64,000 bases of DNA from Megachile rotundata (lineage: Eukaryota > Arthropoda > Insecta > Hymenoptera > Megachilidae). Location of the stretch: assembly GCF_050947335.1 (NCBI RefSeq), contig NW_027473314.1, forward strand, positions 2,542,001 to 2,606,000, given 5' to 3'. This document shows positions 17,293 through 34,440 of this stretch, in pieces. The first letter of the stretch is position 1; each line of letters opens with the position of its first letter. A program made the translations under genes and the position numbers. The notes under the pieces were generated by a model, which was not told the DNA's origin, made no database searches, and was given only the letters and a program-made list of their open reading frames with translations.

Positions 17293-19126
17293 CAATCATA
17301 CAATCACAATCATACAATCGCAATCATACAATCACAATCATGCAACCACCATCATACAATCACAATCATACAATCACAATCATACAATCACAATCATACA
17401 ATCACAATCATACAATCACAATCATACAATCACAATCATACAATCACAATCATACAATCACAATCATACAATCACAATCATACAATCACAATCATACAAT
17501 CACAATCATACAATCACAATCACACAATCACAATCATACAATCACAATCTCACAATCACGATCATACAATCACAATCTCATAATCACAATCACACAATCA
17601 CAATCATACAATCACAATCATACAGTCATAATCATACAATCGCAATCATGCAATCACAATCATACAATAACAATCATACGATCACAATCATACAATCACA
17701 ATCATACAATCACAATCAAACAGACAGAATCATACAATCACAATCGTACAATCACGATCATACAATCACGATCATACAATCACGATCATACAATCACAAT
17801 CATACCATCACAGTCATACAATTACAATCATACAATCACAATCATACAATCATAATCACAAAATCACAATCATACAATCAGAATCATACAATCACAACCA
17901 TACAATCACTATCATACAATCACAGTCATACAATCACAATCATACAATCACAGTCATACAATCACAATCATACAATCACAATCATACAATCACAATCATA
18001 CAATCACAATCATACAATCACAGTCATACAATCACAATCATACAATCACAGTCATACAATCACAATCATACAGTCACAATCATACAATCACAATCATACA
18101 ATCACAATCATACAATCACAATCATAGAATCACAATCATAGAATCACAATCATACAATCACAATCATACAATCACAATCATACAATCACAATCATACAAT
18201 CACAATCATACAATCACAATCATACAATCACAGTCATACAATCACAATCATACAGTCACAATCATACAATCACAATCATACAATCACAATCATAAAATCA
18301 CAATCATACAATAACAATCATACGATCACAATCATACAATCACAATCATACAATCACAATCAAACAGTCAGAATCATACAATCACGATCATACAATCACG
18401 ATCATACAATCACGATCATACAATCACGATCATACAACCACAATCATACCATCACAGTCATACAATTACAATCATACAATCACAATCATACAATCATAAT
18501 CACAAAATCACAATCATACAATCACAATCATACAATCACAACCATACAATCACAGTCATACAATCACAATCATACAGTCACAATCATACAATCACAATCA
18601 TACAATCACAATCATACAATCACAATCATACAATCACAATCATACAATCACAATCATAGAATCACAATCATACAATCACAATCATACAATCACAATCATA
18701 CAATCGCAATCATACAATCGCAATCAAAGAATCACAATCATACGATCACAATCATACAATCACAATCATACAATCGCAATCATACAATCACAATCATACA
18801 GAAACAATCATACAACCTTAATTATACAACCACAATCATACGATCACAATCATACAATCACAATCATACAATCACAATCATACAATCACAATCATACAAT
18901 CACAATCATAGAATCACAATCATACAATCACAATCATACAATCACGATCATACAATCACGATCATACAATCACGATCATACAATCACGATCATACAATCA
19001 CAATCATACCATCACAGTCATACAATTACAATCATACAATCACAATCATACAATCATAATCACAAAATCACAATCATACAACCACAATCATACAATCACA
19101 ACCATACAATCACTATCATACAATCA
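15838..19126 (+). repeat. 3.3 kb segmental copy, partner at 340-3628
   Basis: This is the right-hand partner of 340-3628, with no net length change over 3.3 kb. It overlaps the end of block b and continues past it to the TTAATT monomer at 18812 and CAACCAC near 19079. The overlap shows that the blocks in the first 31 kb are one family cut at different points. Confidence 0.88.
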
Positions 19127-20968
19127 CAATCATACAATCACAATCATACAATCACAGTCATACAATCACAATCATACAATCACAATCATACATTCACAAT
19201 CATACAATCACAATCATACAATCACAGTCATACAATCACAATCATACAATCACAGTCATACAATCACAATCATACAGTCACAATCATACAATCACAATCA
19301 TACAATCACAATCATACAATCACAATCATAGAATCACAATCATACAATCACAATCATACAATCACAATCGTACAATCACAATCAGACAATCACAATCATA
19401 CAATCGCAATCAAAGAATCACAATCATACAATCACAATCATACAAGGACAATCATACAATCACAATCGTACAGTCACAATCATACAATCGCAATCACACA
19501 ACCACAATCTTACAATCACAATCATACGATCATAAACATACAATCACAATCATACAATCACAATCATACAATCACAATCATACAATCACAATCATACAAT
19601 CACAATCATACAATCACAATCATATAATCACAATCATACAATCACAATCATACAATCACAATCATACAATCACAATCATACAATCACAATCATACAATCG
19701 CAATCAAAGAATCACAATCATACGATCACAATCATACAATCACAATCATACAATCACAATCATACAATCACAATCATACAATCACAATCATACAATTACT
19801 ATCATACAATCACAATCATACAATCACAATCATACAATCACAATCATACAATCGCAATCATACAATTGCAATCATACAATCACAAACATACAGAAACAAT
19901 CATACAATCACTATCATACAATCACAATCATACAATCACAATCATACAATCACAATCATACAATCACAATCATACAATCCCAATCATACAATCACAATCA
20001 TACAGTCACAATCATGCAATCACAATCATACAATCACAATCATACAATCACAATCATACAATCACAATCATACAATCACAATCATACAATCACAATCATA
20101 CAATCACAATCATACAATCACAATCACAAAATCACAATCATACAATCACAATCATACAATCACAACCATACAATCACTATCATACAATCACAGTCATACA
20201 ATCACAATCATACAATCACAGTCATACAATCACAATCATACAATCACAATCATACAATCACAATCATACAATCACAGTCATACAATCACAATCATACAAT
20301 CACAGTCATACAATCACAATCATACAGTCACAATCATACAATCACAATCATACAATCACAATCATACAATCACAATCATACAATCACAATCATACAATCA
20401 CAATCATAGAATAACAATCATAGAATCACAATCATACAATCACAATCATACAATCACAATCATACAATCGCAATCATACAATCACAATCATACAATCACA
20501 ATCATACAATCACAGTCATACAATCACAATCATACAGTCACAATCATACAATCACAATCATACAATCACAATCATACAATCACAATCATACAATCACAAT
20601 CATACAATCACAATCATAGAATCACAATCATACAATCACAATCATACAATCGCAAGAAAAGAATCACAATCATACAATCACAATCATACAATCACAATCA
20701 TACAATCACAATCATACAATCACAATCATACAATCACAATCATACAATCACAATCATACAATCACAATCTCACAATCACAATCATACAATCACAATCATA
20801 CAATCATAATCATACAATCGCAATCATGCAATCACAATCATACAGAAACAATCATACAATCACTATCATACAATCACAATCATACAATCACAATCATACC
20901 ATCACAATCTTACAATCACAATCATGCAATCACAATCATACAATCACAATCATACAATCACAATAATA

Positions 20969-23900
20969 CAATCACAATCATACAATCACAATCTTACAAT
21001 CACAATCATACAATCACAATCATACAATCACAATCATACAACCGCAATCAAAGAATCACAATCATACGATCACAATCATACAATCACAATCATACAATCA
21101 CAATCATACAATCGCAATCATACAATCACAATCATACAATTACTATCATACAATCACAATCACTCAATCGCAATCATACAATCAAAATCTCACAATTACG
21201 ATCATACAATCACAATCTCATAATCACAATCACACAATCACAATCATACAATCACAATCATACAGTCATAATCATACAATCGCAATCATGCAATCACAAT
21301 CATACAATAACAATCATACGATCACAATCATACAATCACAATCATACAATCACAATCAAACAGTCAGAATCATACAATCACAATCATACAATCACGATCA
21401 TACAATCACGATCATACAATCACGATCATACAATCACAATCATACCATCACAGTCATACAATTACAATCATACAATCACAATCATACAATCATAATCACA
21501 AAATCACAATCATACAATCACAATCATACAATCACAACCATACAATCACTATCATACAATCACAGTCATACAATCACAATCATACAATCACAGTCATACA
21601 ATCACAGTCATACAATCACAATCATACAATCACAGTCATACAATCACAATCATACAGTCACAATCATACAATCACAATCATACAATCACAATCATACAAT
21701 CACAATCATAGAATCACAATCATACAATCACAATCATACAATCACAATCATACAATCACAATCATACAATCACAATCATACAATCACAATCATACAATCA
21801 CAATCATACAATCACAGTCATACAATCACAATCATACAGTCACAATCATACAATCACAATCATACAATCACAATCATACATTCACAATCATACAATCACA
21901 ATCATACAAACACGATCATACAATCACAATCATACAATCGCAATCATACAATCGCAATCAAAGAGTCACAATCATACGATCACAATCATACAATCACAAT
22001 CATACAATCACAATCTTACAATCACAATCATACAATCACAATCATACAATTACTATCATACAATCACAATCATACAATCACAATCATACAATCACAATCA
22101 TACAATCACAATCATACAATCGCAATCAAAGAATCACAATCATACGATCACAATCATACAATCGCAATCATACAATCACAATCATACAATTACTATCATA
22201 CAATCACAATCACTCAATCGCAATCATACAATCACAATCTCACAATCACGATCAAACAATCACAATCTCATAATCACAATCACACAATCACAATCATACA
22301 ATCACAATCATACAGTCATAATCATACAATCGCAATCATGCAATCACAATCATACAATAACAATCATACGATCACAATCATACAATCACAATCATACAAT
22401 CACAATCATACAATCACAATCAAACAGTCAGAATCATACAATCACGATCATACAATCACGATCATACAATCACGATCATACAATCACGATCATACAATCA
22501 CAATCATACCATCACAGTCATACAATTACAATCATACAATCACAATCATACAATCATAATCACAAAATCACAATCATACAATCACAATCATACAATCACA
22601 ACCATACAATCACTATCATACAATCACAGTCATACAATCACAATCATACAATCACAGTCATACAATCACAATCATACAATCACAATCATACAATCACAAT
22701 CATACAATCACAGTCATACAATCACAATCATACAATCACAGTCATACAATCACAATCATACAGTCACAATCATACAATCACAATCATACAATCACAATCA
22801 TACAATCACAATCATACCATCACAATCATAGAATCAAAATCATAGAATCACAATCATACAATCACAATCATACAATCACAATCATACAATCACAATCATA
22901 CAATCACAATCATACAATCACAATCATACAATCACAGTCATACAATCACAATCATACAGTCACAATCATACAATCACAATCATACAATCACAATCATACA
23001 ATCACAATCATACAATCACAATCATACAATCACAATCATAGAATCACAATCATAGAATCACAATCATACAATCACAATCATACAATCACAATCATACAAT
23101 CACAATCATACAATCACAATCATACAATCACAATCATACAATCACAGTCATACAATCACAATCAAACAGTCACAATCATACAATCACAATCATACAATCA
23201 CAATCATACATTCACAATCATACAATCACAATCATACAATCACAATCATAGAATCACAATCATACAATCACAATCATACAATCACAATCATACAATCACA
23301 ATCATACAATCACAATCATACAATCACAATCTCACAATCACAATCATACAATCACAATCATACAATCATAATCATACGATCGCAATCATGCAATCACAAT
23401 CATACAGAAACAATCATACAATCACTATCATACAATCACAATCATACAATCACAATTATACCATCACAATCTTACAATCACAATCATGCAATCACAATCA
23501 TACAACCACAATCATACAATCACAATCATACAATCACAATCATACAATCACAATCATACAATCACAATCATACAATCACAATCATACAATCACAATCATA
23601 CAATCACAATCATACAATCACAATCATACAATCACAATCATACAATCACAATCATACAATCACAATCATACAATCGCAATCAAAGAATCACAATCATACG
23701 ATCACAATCATACAATCACAATCATACAATCACAATCATACAATCACAATCATACAATTACTATCATACAATCACAATCATACAATCACAATCATACAAT
23801 CACAATCATACAATCGCAATCATACAATTGCAATCATACAATCACAAACATACAGAAACAATCATACAATCACTATCATACAATCACAATCATACAATCA

Positions 23901-24251
23901 CAATCATACAATCACAATCATACAATCACAATCATACAATCCCAATCATACAATCACAATCATACAGTCACAATCATGCAATCACAATCATGCAATCACA
24001 ATCATACAATCACAATCATACAATCACAATCATACAATCACAATCATACAATCACAATCATACAATCACAATCATACAATCACAATCATACAATCACAAT
24101 CATACAATCACAATCATACAATCACAATCATACAATCACAATCATACAATCAAAATCATACAATCACAATCATACAATCACAATCATACAATCGCAATCA
24201 TACAATCACAATCATACCATCACAGTCATACAATTACAATCATACAATCAC
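20969..24251 (+). repeat. 3.3 kb segmental copy, partner at 3735-7122
   Basis: This is the partner of 3735-7122. At its right end the copy has lost 91 bp (6.5 monomers) relative to the partner. The sequence then resumes the CAATTACTATC stretch at 24252, which matches 7123 onward at an offset of 17,129 bp. That half-monomer loss is the only 7 bp register change seen in the window. Confidence 0.85.
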
Positions 24252-24264
24252 CAATTACTATCAT
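24244..24264 (+). other. Register slip: 7 bp lost
   Basis: The distance between successive monomer starts here is 21 bp instead of 28 bp. The sequence reads ACAATCAC directly followed by CAATTACTATCAT, so seven bases (AATCATA) are missing from the expected two monomers. Every landmark left of this point has monomer starts at coordinate 10 modulo 14, and every landmark from here to about 49.35 kb is at 3 modulo 14. It coincides with the edge of the 20969-24251 copy and is probably a rearrangement joint. Confidence 0.93.
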
Positions 24265-24459
24265 ACAATCACAATCACTCAATCGCAATCATACAATCAC
24301 AATCTCACAATCACGGTCATACAATCACAATCTCATAATCACAATCACACAATCACAATCATACAATCACAATCATACAGTCATAATCATACAATCGCAA
24401 TCATGCAATCACAATCATACAATAACTATCATACGATCACAATCATACAATCACAATCA

Positions 24460-27400
24460 TACAATCACAATCATACAATCACAATCATACAATCGCAATC
24501 ATACAATCACAATCTCACAATCACGATCATACAATCACAATCTCATAATCACAATCACACAATCACAATCATACAATCACAATCATTCAGTCATAATCAT
24601 ACAATCGCAATCATGCAATCACAATCATACAATAACAATCATACGATCACAATCATACAATCACAATCATACAATCACAATCAAACAGTCAGAATCATAC
24701 AATCACAATCATACAATCACGATCATACAATCACGATCATACAATCACGATCATACAATCACAATCATACCACCACAGTCATACAATTACAATCATACAA
24801 TCACAATCATACAATCATAATCACAAAATCACAATCATACAATCACAATCATACAATCACAACCATACAATCACAGTCATACAATCACAATCATACAGTC
24901 ACAATCATACAATCACAATCATACAATCACAATCATACAATCACAATCATACAATCACAATCATACAATCACAATCATACAATCACAATCATAGAATCAC
25001 AATCATACAATCACAATCATACAATCACAATCATACAATCGCAATCATACAATCGCAATCAAAGAATCACAATCATACGATCACAATCATACAATCACAA
25101 TCATACAATCACAATCATACAATCGCAATCATACAATCACAATCATACAGAAACAATCATACAACCTTAATTATACAACCACAATCATACGATCACAATC
25201 ATACAATCACAATCATACAATCACAATCATACAATCACAATCATACAATCACAATCATAGAATCACAATCATACAATCACGATCATACAATCACGATCAT
25301 ACAATCACGATCATACAATCACGATCATACAATCACGATCATACAATCACAATCATACCATCACAGTCATACAATTACAATCATACAATCACAATCATAC
25401 AATCATAATCACAAAATCACAATCATACAATCACAATCATACAATCACAACCATACAATCACAATCATACAATCACAATCATACAATCACAATCATACAA
25501 TCACAGTCATACAATCACAATCATACAATCACAATCATACAATCACAATCATACATTCACAATCATACAATCACAATCATACAATCACAGTCATACAATC
25601 ACAATCATACAATCACAGTCATACAATCACAATCATACAGTCACAATCATACAATCACAATCATACAATCACAATCATACAATCCCAATCATAGAATCAC
25701 AATCATACAATCACAATCATACAATCACAATCATACAATCACAATCAGACAATCACAATCATACAATCGCAATCAAAGAATCACAATCATACAATCACAA
25801 TCATACAAGGACAATCATACAATCACAATCGTACAGTCACAATCATACAATCGCAATCACACAACCACAATCTTACAATCACAATCATACGATCATAAAC
25901 ATACAATCACAATCATACAATCACAATCATACAATCACAATCATACAATCACAATCATACAATCACAATCATATAATCACAATCATACAATCACAATCAT
26001 ACAATCACAATCATACAATCACAATCATAAAATCACAATCATACAATCGCAATCAAAGAATCACAATCATACGATCACAATCATACAATCACAATCATAC
26101 AATCACAATCATACAATCACAATCATACAATTACTATCATACAATCACAATCATACAATCACAATCATACAATCACAATCATACAATCGCAATCATACAA
26201 TTGCAATCATACAATCACAAACATACAGAAACAATCATACAATCACTATCATACAATCACAATCATACAATCACAATCATACAATCACAATCATACAATC
26301 ACAATCATACAATCCCAATCATACAATCGCAATCAAAGAATCACAATCATACAATCACAATCATACAAGGACAATCATACAATCACAATCGTACAGTCAC
26401 AATCATACAATCGCAATCACACAACCACAATCTTACAATCACAATCATACGATCATAAACATACAATCACAATCATACAATCACAATCATACAATCACAA
26501 TCATACAATCACAATCATACAATCACAATCATACATTCACAATCATACAATCACAATCATACAATCACAATCATAGAATCACAATCATACAATCACAATC
26601 ATACAATCACAATCATGCAATCACAATCATACAATCACAATCATACAATCACAATCATACAATCACAATCTCACAATCACAATCATACAATCACAATCAT
26701 ACAATCATAATCATACAATCGCAATCATGCAATCACAATCATACAGAAACAATCATTCAATCACTATCATACAATCACAATCATACAATCACAATCATAC
26801 CATCACAATCTTACAATCACAATCATGCAATCACAATCATACAATCACAATCATACAATCACAATCATACAATCACAATCATACAATCACAATCATACAA
26901 TCACAATCATATAATCACAATCATACAATCACAATCATACAATCACAATCATACAATCGCAATCAAAGAATCACAATCATACGATCACAATCATACAATC
27001 ACAATCATACAATCACAATCATACAATCACAATCATACAATCACAATCATACAATCACAATCATACAATCAAAATCATACAATCACAATCATACAATCAC
27101 AATCATACAATCACAATCATACAATCACAATCATACAATCACAATCATACAATCGCAATCAAAGAATCACAATCATACGATCACAATCATACAATCACAA
27201 TCATACAATCACAATCATACAATCGCAATCATACAATCACAGTCATACAATCACAATCATACAATCGCAATCATGCAATCACAATCATACAGAAACAATC
27301 ATACAATCACTATCATACAATCACAATCATACAATCACAATCATACCATCACAATCTTACAATCACAATCATGCAATCACAATCATACAATCACAATCAT

Positions 27401-28450
27401 ACAATCACAATCATACAATCACAATCATACAATCGCAATCATACAATCACAATCATACAGAAACAATCATACAATCGCAATCATACAATCACAAACATAC
27501 AGAAACAATCATACAACCACTATCATACAATCACAATCATACAATCACAATCATACAATCACAATCACACAATCACAATCATACAATCGCAATCATGCAA
27601 TCACAATCATACAATCGCAATCATACAATCACAATCATACAATCACAATCATACAATCACAATCATACAATCACAATCTCACAATCACGATCATACAATA
27701 ACGATCATACAATCACAATCATACAATCACAATCATACAATCGCAATCATACAATCACAAACATACAGAAACAATCATACAACCACTATCATACAATCAC
27801 AATCATACAATCACAATCATACAATCACAATCATACAATCACAATCATACAATCACAATCATACAATCACAATCATACAGTCACAATCATGCAATCACAA
27901 TCATACAATCACAATCATACAATCACAATCATACAATCACAATCATACAATCACAATCATGCAATCACAATCATACAATCACAATCATACAATCACAATC
28001 AGACAATCACAATCATACAATCACAATCATACAATCACAATCATACAATCACAATCATACAATCACAATCATACAATCACAATCATACAATCGCAATCAT
28101 ACAATCGCAATCATACAATCACAATCATACGATCACAATCATACAATCACAATCATACAATCACAGTCATACAATCGCAATCATACAATCACAATCATAC
28201 AATTACTATCATACAATCACAATCATTCATTCGCAATCATACAATCACAATCTCACAATCACGATCATACAATCACGATCATACAATCACAATCTCACAA
28301 TCACAATCACACGATCACAATCATACAATCACAATCATACAATCACAATCATACAATCACAATCATACAATCACAATCATACAATCACAATCATACAATC
28401 ACAATCACACAATCACAATCATACAATCACAATCTCACAATCACAATCAT
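24460..28450 (+). repeat. Rearranged third copy of the higher-order block
   Basis: Landmarks follow the order of block b: CATGC plus CAATAAC at 24613, TTAATT at 25161, AAGGAC at 25805, CAATTG at 26201, then CAGAAAC at 26727. The offset to block b is 11,655 bp up to 26201, then 11,221 bp at 26727, a net loss of 434 bp, then 11,235 and 11,249 bp after two single-monomer gains. The CAATTG to CAGAAAC distance is 526 bp here and 960 bp in blocks a and b. The copy fades out near 28.45 kb. Confidence 0.82.
26322..26470 (+). repeat. Inserted patch duplicating 25762-25910
   Basis: The run CAATCGCAATCAAAG, then AAGGAC, then CGTACAGTC, CACACAACC, CTTAC and GATCATAAAC appears at 25767 onward and again exactly 560 bp (40 monomers) later. 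In blocks a and b it occurs once per block. The second appearance sits inside the 434 bp deletion of this block copy, so the two events are probably one template switch or conversion. Confidence 0.85.
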
Positions 28451-30890
28451 ACAATCACAATCATAGAATCACAATCATAGAATCACAATCATACAATCAC
28501 AATCATACAATCACAATCATACAATCACAATCATACAATCACAATCATACAATCACAATCATACAATCACAGTCATACAATCACAATCATACAGTCACAA
28601 TCATACAATCACAATCATACAATCACAATCATAAAATCACAATCATACAATAACAATCATACGATCACAATCATACAATCACAATCATACAATCACAATC
28701 AAACAGTCAGAATCATACAATCACGATCATACAATCACGATCATACAATCACGATCATACAATCACGATCATACAACCACAATCATACCATCACAGTCAT
28801 ACAATTACAATCATACAATCACAATCATACAATCATAATCACAAAATCACAATCACACAATCACAATCATACAATCACAACCATACAATCACAGTCATAC
28901 AATCACAATCATACAGTCACAATCATACAATCACAATCATACAATCACAATCATACAATCACAATCATACAATCACAATCATACAATCACAATCATAGAA
29001 TCACAATCATACAATCACAATCATACAATCACAATCATACAATCGCAATCATACAATCGCAATCAAAGAATCACAATCATACGATCACAATCATACAATC
29101 ACAATCCTACAATCGCAATCATACAATCACAATCATACAGAAACAATCATACAACCTTAATTATACAACCACAATCATACGATCACAATCATACAATCAC
29201 AATCATACAATCACAATCATACAATCACAATCATACAATCACAATCATACAATCACAATCATAGAATCACAATCATACAATCACAATCATACAATCACAA
29301 TCATACAATCACAATCATACAATCACGATCATACAATCACGATCGTACAATCACAATCATACCATCACAGTCATACAATTACAATCATACAATCACAATC
29401 ATACAATCATAATCACAAAATCACAATCATACAATCACAATCATACAATCACAACCATACAATCACTATCATACAATCACAATCATACAATCACAATCAT
29501 ACAATCACAGTCATACAATCACAATCATACAATCACAATCATACAATCACAATCATACATTCACAATCATACAATCACAATCATACAATCACAGTCATAC
29601 AATCACAATCATACAATCACAGTCATACAATCACAATCATACAGTCACAATCATACAATCACAATCATACAATCACAATCATAGAATCACAATCATACAA
29701 TCACAATCATACAATCACAATCGTACAATCACAATCAGACAATCACAATCATACAATCGCAATCAAAGAATCACAATCATACAATCACAATCATACAAGG
29801 ACAATCATACAATCACAATCGTACAGTCACAATCATACAATCGCAATCACACAACCACAATCTTACAATCACAATCATACGATCATAAACATACAATCAC
29901 AATCATACAATCACAATCATACAATCACAATCATACAATCACAATCATACAATCACAATCATACAATCACAATCATACAATCACAATCATATAATCACAA
30001 TCATACAATCACAATCATACAATCACAATCATACAATCACAATCATACAATCACAATCATACAATCGCAATCAAAGAATCACAATCATACGATCACAATC
30101 ATACAATCACAATCATACAATCACAATCATACAATCACAATCATACAATTACTATCATACAATCACAATCATACAATCACAATCATACAATCACAATCAT
30201 ACAATCGCAATCATACAATTGCAATCATACAATCACAAACATACAGAAACAATCATACAATCACTATCATACAATCACAATCATACAATCACAATCATAC
30301 AATCACAATCATACAATCACAATCATACAATCCCAATCATACAATCACAATCATACAGTCACAATCATGCAATCACAATCATACAATCACAATCATACAA
30401 TCACAATCATACAATCACAATCATACAATCACAATCATACAATCACAATCATACAATCACAATCATACAATCGCAATCATACAATCACAATCATACAATC
30501 ACAATCATACAATCACAATCATACAATCAAAATCATACAATCACAATCATACAATCACAATCATACAATCACAATCATACAATCACAATCATACAATCAC
30601 AATCATACAATCGCAATCAAAGAATCACAATCATACGATCACAATCATACAATCACAATCATACAATCACAATCATACAATCGCAATCATACAATCACAA
30701 TCATACAATTACTATCATACAATCACAATCACTCAATCGCAATCATACAATCACAATCTCACAATCACGATCATACAATCACAATCTCATAATCACAATC
30801 ACACAATCACAATCATACAATCACAATCTCATAATCACAATCACACAATCACAATCATACAATCACAATCATACAGTCATAATCATACAA
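28450..30890 (+). repeat. Partial higher-order copy related to about 18.3-20.1 kb
   Basis: The TTAATT (29151), AAGGAC (29795) and CAATTG (30219) monomers occur in the usual order with spacings of 644 and 424 bp. The unit at 18812, 19442 and 19866 has 630 and 424 bp. The offset between the two is 10,339 bp at the first marker and 10,353 bp at the other two. The expected CAGAAAC monomer about 960 bp later is absent; instead a CATGC plus CAATAAC monomer appears at 30898. This is the last regular member of the 5 kb family in the window. Confidence 0.75.
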
Positions 30891-32886
30891 TCGCAATCAT
30901 GCAATCACAATCATACAATAACAATCATACGATCACAATCATACAATCCCAATCATACAATCACAATCATACAATCACAATCATACAATCACAATCATAC
31001 AATCACAATCAAACAGTCAGAATCATACAATCACAATAATACAATCACGATCATACAATCACGATCATACAATCACGATCATACAATCACAATCATACCA
31101 TCACAGTCATACAATTACAATCATACAATCACAATCATACAATCATAATCACAAAATCACAATCATACAATCACAATCATACAATCACAACCATACAATC
31201 ACTATCATACAATCACAGTCATACAATCACAATCATACAATCACAGTCATACAATCACAATCATACAATCACAATCATACAATCACAATCATACAATCAC
31301 AGTCATACAATCACAATCATACAATCACAGTCATACAATCACAATCATACAGTCACAATCATACAATCACAATCATACAATCACAATCATACAATCACAA
31401 TCATACAATCACAATCATAGAATCACAATCATAGAATCACAATCATACAATCACAATCATACAATCACAATCATACAATCACAATCATACAATCACAATC
31501 ATACAATCACAATCATACAATCACAGTCATACAATCACAATCATACAGTCACAATCATACAATCACAATCATACAATCACAATCATACAATCACAATCAT
31601 ACAATCACAATCATACAACCACAATCATAGAATCACAATCATACAATCACAATCATACAATCGCAAGAAAAGAATCACAATCATACAATCACAATCATAC
31701 AATCACAATCATACAATCACAATCATACAATCACAATCATACAATCACAATCATACAATCACAATCATACAATCACAATCATACAATCATAATCACAAAA
31801 TCTCAATCATACAATCACAATCATACAGTCATAATCATACAATCGCAATCATGCAATCACAATCATACAATAACAATCATACGATCACAGTCATACAATC
31901 ACAATCATACAATCACAATCATACAATCACAATCAAACAGTCAGAATCATACAATCACGATCATACAATCACGATCATACAATCACGATCATACAATCAC
32001 GATCATACAATCACAATCATACCATCACAGTCATACAATTACAATCATACAATCACAATCATACAATCATAATCACAAAATCACAATCATACAATCACAA
32101 TCATACAATCACAACCATACAATCACTATCATACAATCACAGTCATACAATCACAATCATACAATCACAGTCATACAATCACAATCATACAATCACAATC
32201 ATACAATCACAATCATACAATCACAGTCATACAATCACAATCATACAATCACAGTCATACAATCACAATCATACAGTCACAATCATACAATCACAATCAT
32301 ACAATCACAATCATACAATCACAATCATACCATCACAATCATAGAATCACAATCATAGAATCACAATCATACAATCACAATCATACAATCACAATCATAC
32401 AATCACAATCATACAATCACAATCATACAATCACAATCATACAATCACAGTCATACAGTCACAATCATACAGTCACAATCATACAATCACAATCATACAA
32501 TCACAATCATACAATCACAATCATACAATCACAATCATACAATCACAATCATAGAATCACAATCATAGAATCACAATCATACAATCACAATCATACAATC
32601 ACAATCATACAATCACAATCATACAATCACAATCATACAATCACAGTCATACAATCACAATCATACAGTCACAATCATACAATCACAATCATACAATCAC
32701 AATCATACATTCACAATCGTACAATCACAATCATACAATCACAATCATAGAATCACAATCATACAATCACAATCATACAATCACAATCATACTATCACAA
32801 TCATACAATCACAATCATACAATCACAATCTCACAATCACAATCATACAATCACAATCATACAATCATAATCATACAATCGCAATC

Positions 32887-34440
32887 ATGCAATCACAATC
32901 ATACAGAAACAATCATACAATCACTATCATACAATCACAATCATACAATCACAATTATACCATCACAATCTTACAATCACAATCATGCAATCACAATCAT
33001 ACAATCACAATCATACAATCACAATCATACAATCACAATCGTACAATCACAATCATACAATCACAATCATACAATCACAATCATACAATCACAATCATAC
33101 AATCACAATCATACAATCACAATCATACAATCGCAATCAAAGAATCACAATCATACGATCACAATCATACAATCACAATCATACAATCACAATCATACAA
33201 TCACAATCATACAATCACAATCATACAATTACTATCATACAATCACAATCATACAATCACAATCATACAATCACAATCATACAATCGCAATCATACAATT
33301 GCAATCATACAATCGCAAACATACAGAAACAATCATACAATCACTATCATACAATCACAATCATACAATCACAATCATACAATCACAATCATACAATCCC
33401 AATCATACAATCACAATCATACAGTCACAATCATGCAATCACAATCATGCAATCACAATCATACAATCACAATCATACAATCACAATCATACAATCACAA
33501 TCATACAATCACAATCATACAATCACAATCATACAATCACAATCATACAATCACAATCATACAATCACAATCATACAATCACAATCATACAATCACAATC
33601 ATACAATCACAATCATACAATCACAATCATACAATCAAAATCATACAATCACAATCATACAATCACAATCATACAATCGCAATCATACAATCACAATCAT
33701 ACAATCGCAATCAAAGAATCACAATCATACGATCACAATCATACAATCACAATCATACAATCACAATCATACAATCGCAATCATACAATTACTATCATAC
33801 AATCACAATCACTCAATCGCAATCATACAATCACAATCTCACAATCACGGTCATACAATCACAATCTCATAATCACAATCACACAATCACAATCATACAA
33901 TCACAATCATACAGTCATAATCATACAATCGCAATCATGCAATCACAATCATACAATAACTATCATACGATCACAATCATACAATCACAATCATACAATC
34001 ACAATCAAACAGTCAGAATCATACAATCACAATCATACAGTCACGATCATACAATCACGATCATACAATCACGATCATACAATCACAATCATACCATCAC
34101 AGTCATACAATTACAATCATACAATCACAATCATACAATCATAATCACAAAATCACAATCATACAATCACAATCATACAATCACAACCATACAATCACTA
34201 TCATACAATCACAGTCATACAATCACAATCATACAATCACAGTCATACAATCACAATCATACAATCACAATCATACAATCACAATCATACAATCACAATC
34301 ATACAATCACAGTCATACAATCACAATCATACAATCACAGTCATACAATCACAATCATACAGTCACAATCATACAATCACAATCATACAATCACAATCAT
34401 ACAATCACAATCATACAATCACAATCATAGAATCACAATC
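32887..34440 (+). repeat. Copy related to 6168-7750 and 23388 onward
   Basis: CATGC landmarks at 32887 and 32985 match 23388 and 23486 at an offset of 9,499 bp and 6168 and 6266 at 26,719 bp. Further right, the CAATAACTATC monomer near 33937 matches 7274 at 26,663 bp, so 56 bp (four monomers) have been lost relative to the first copy. The translated marker NHNQTVRI followed by SHDHTIT is shared with the first copy. Confidence 0.78.
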
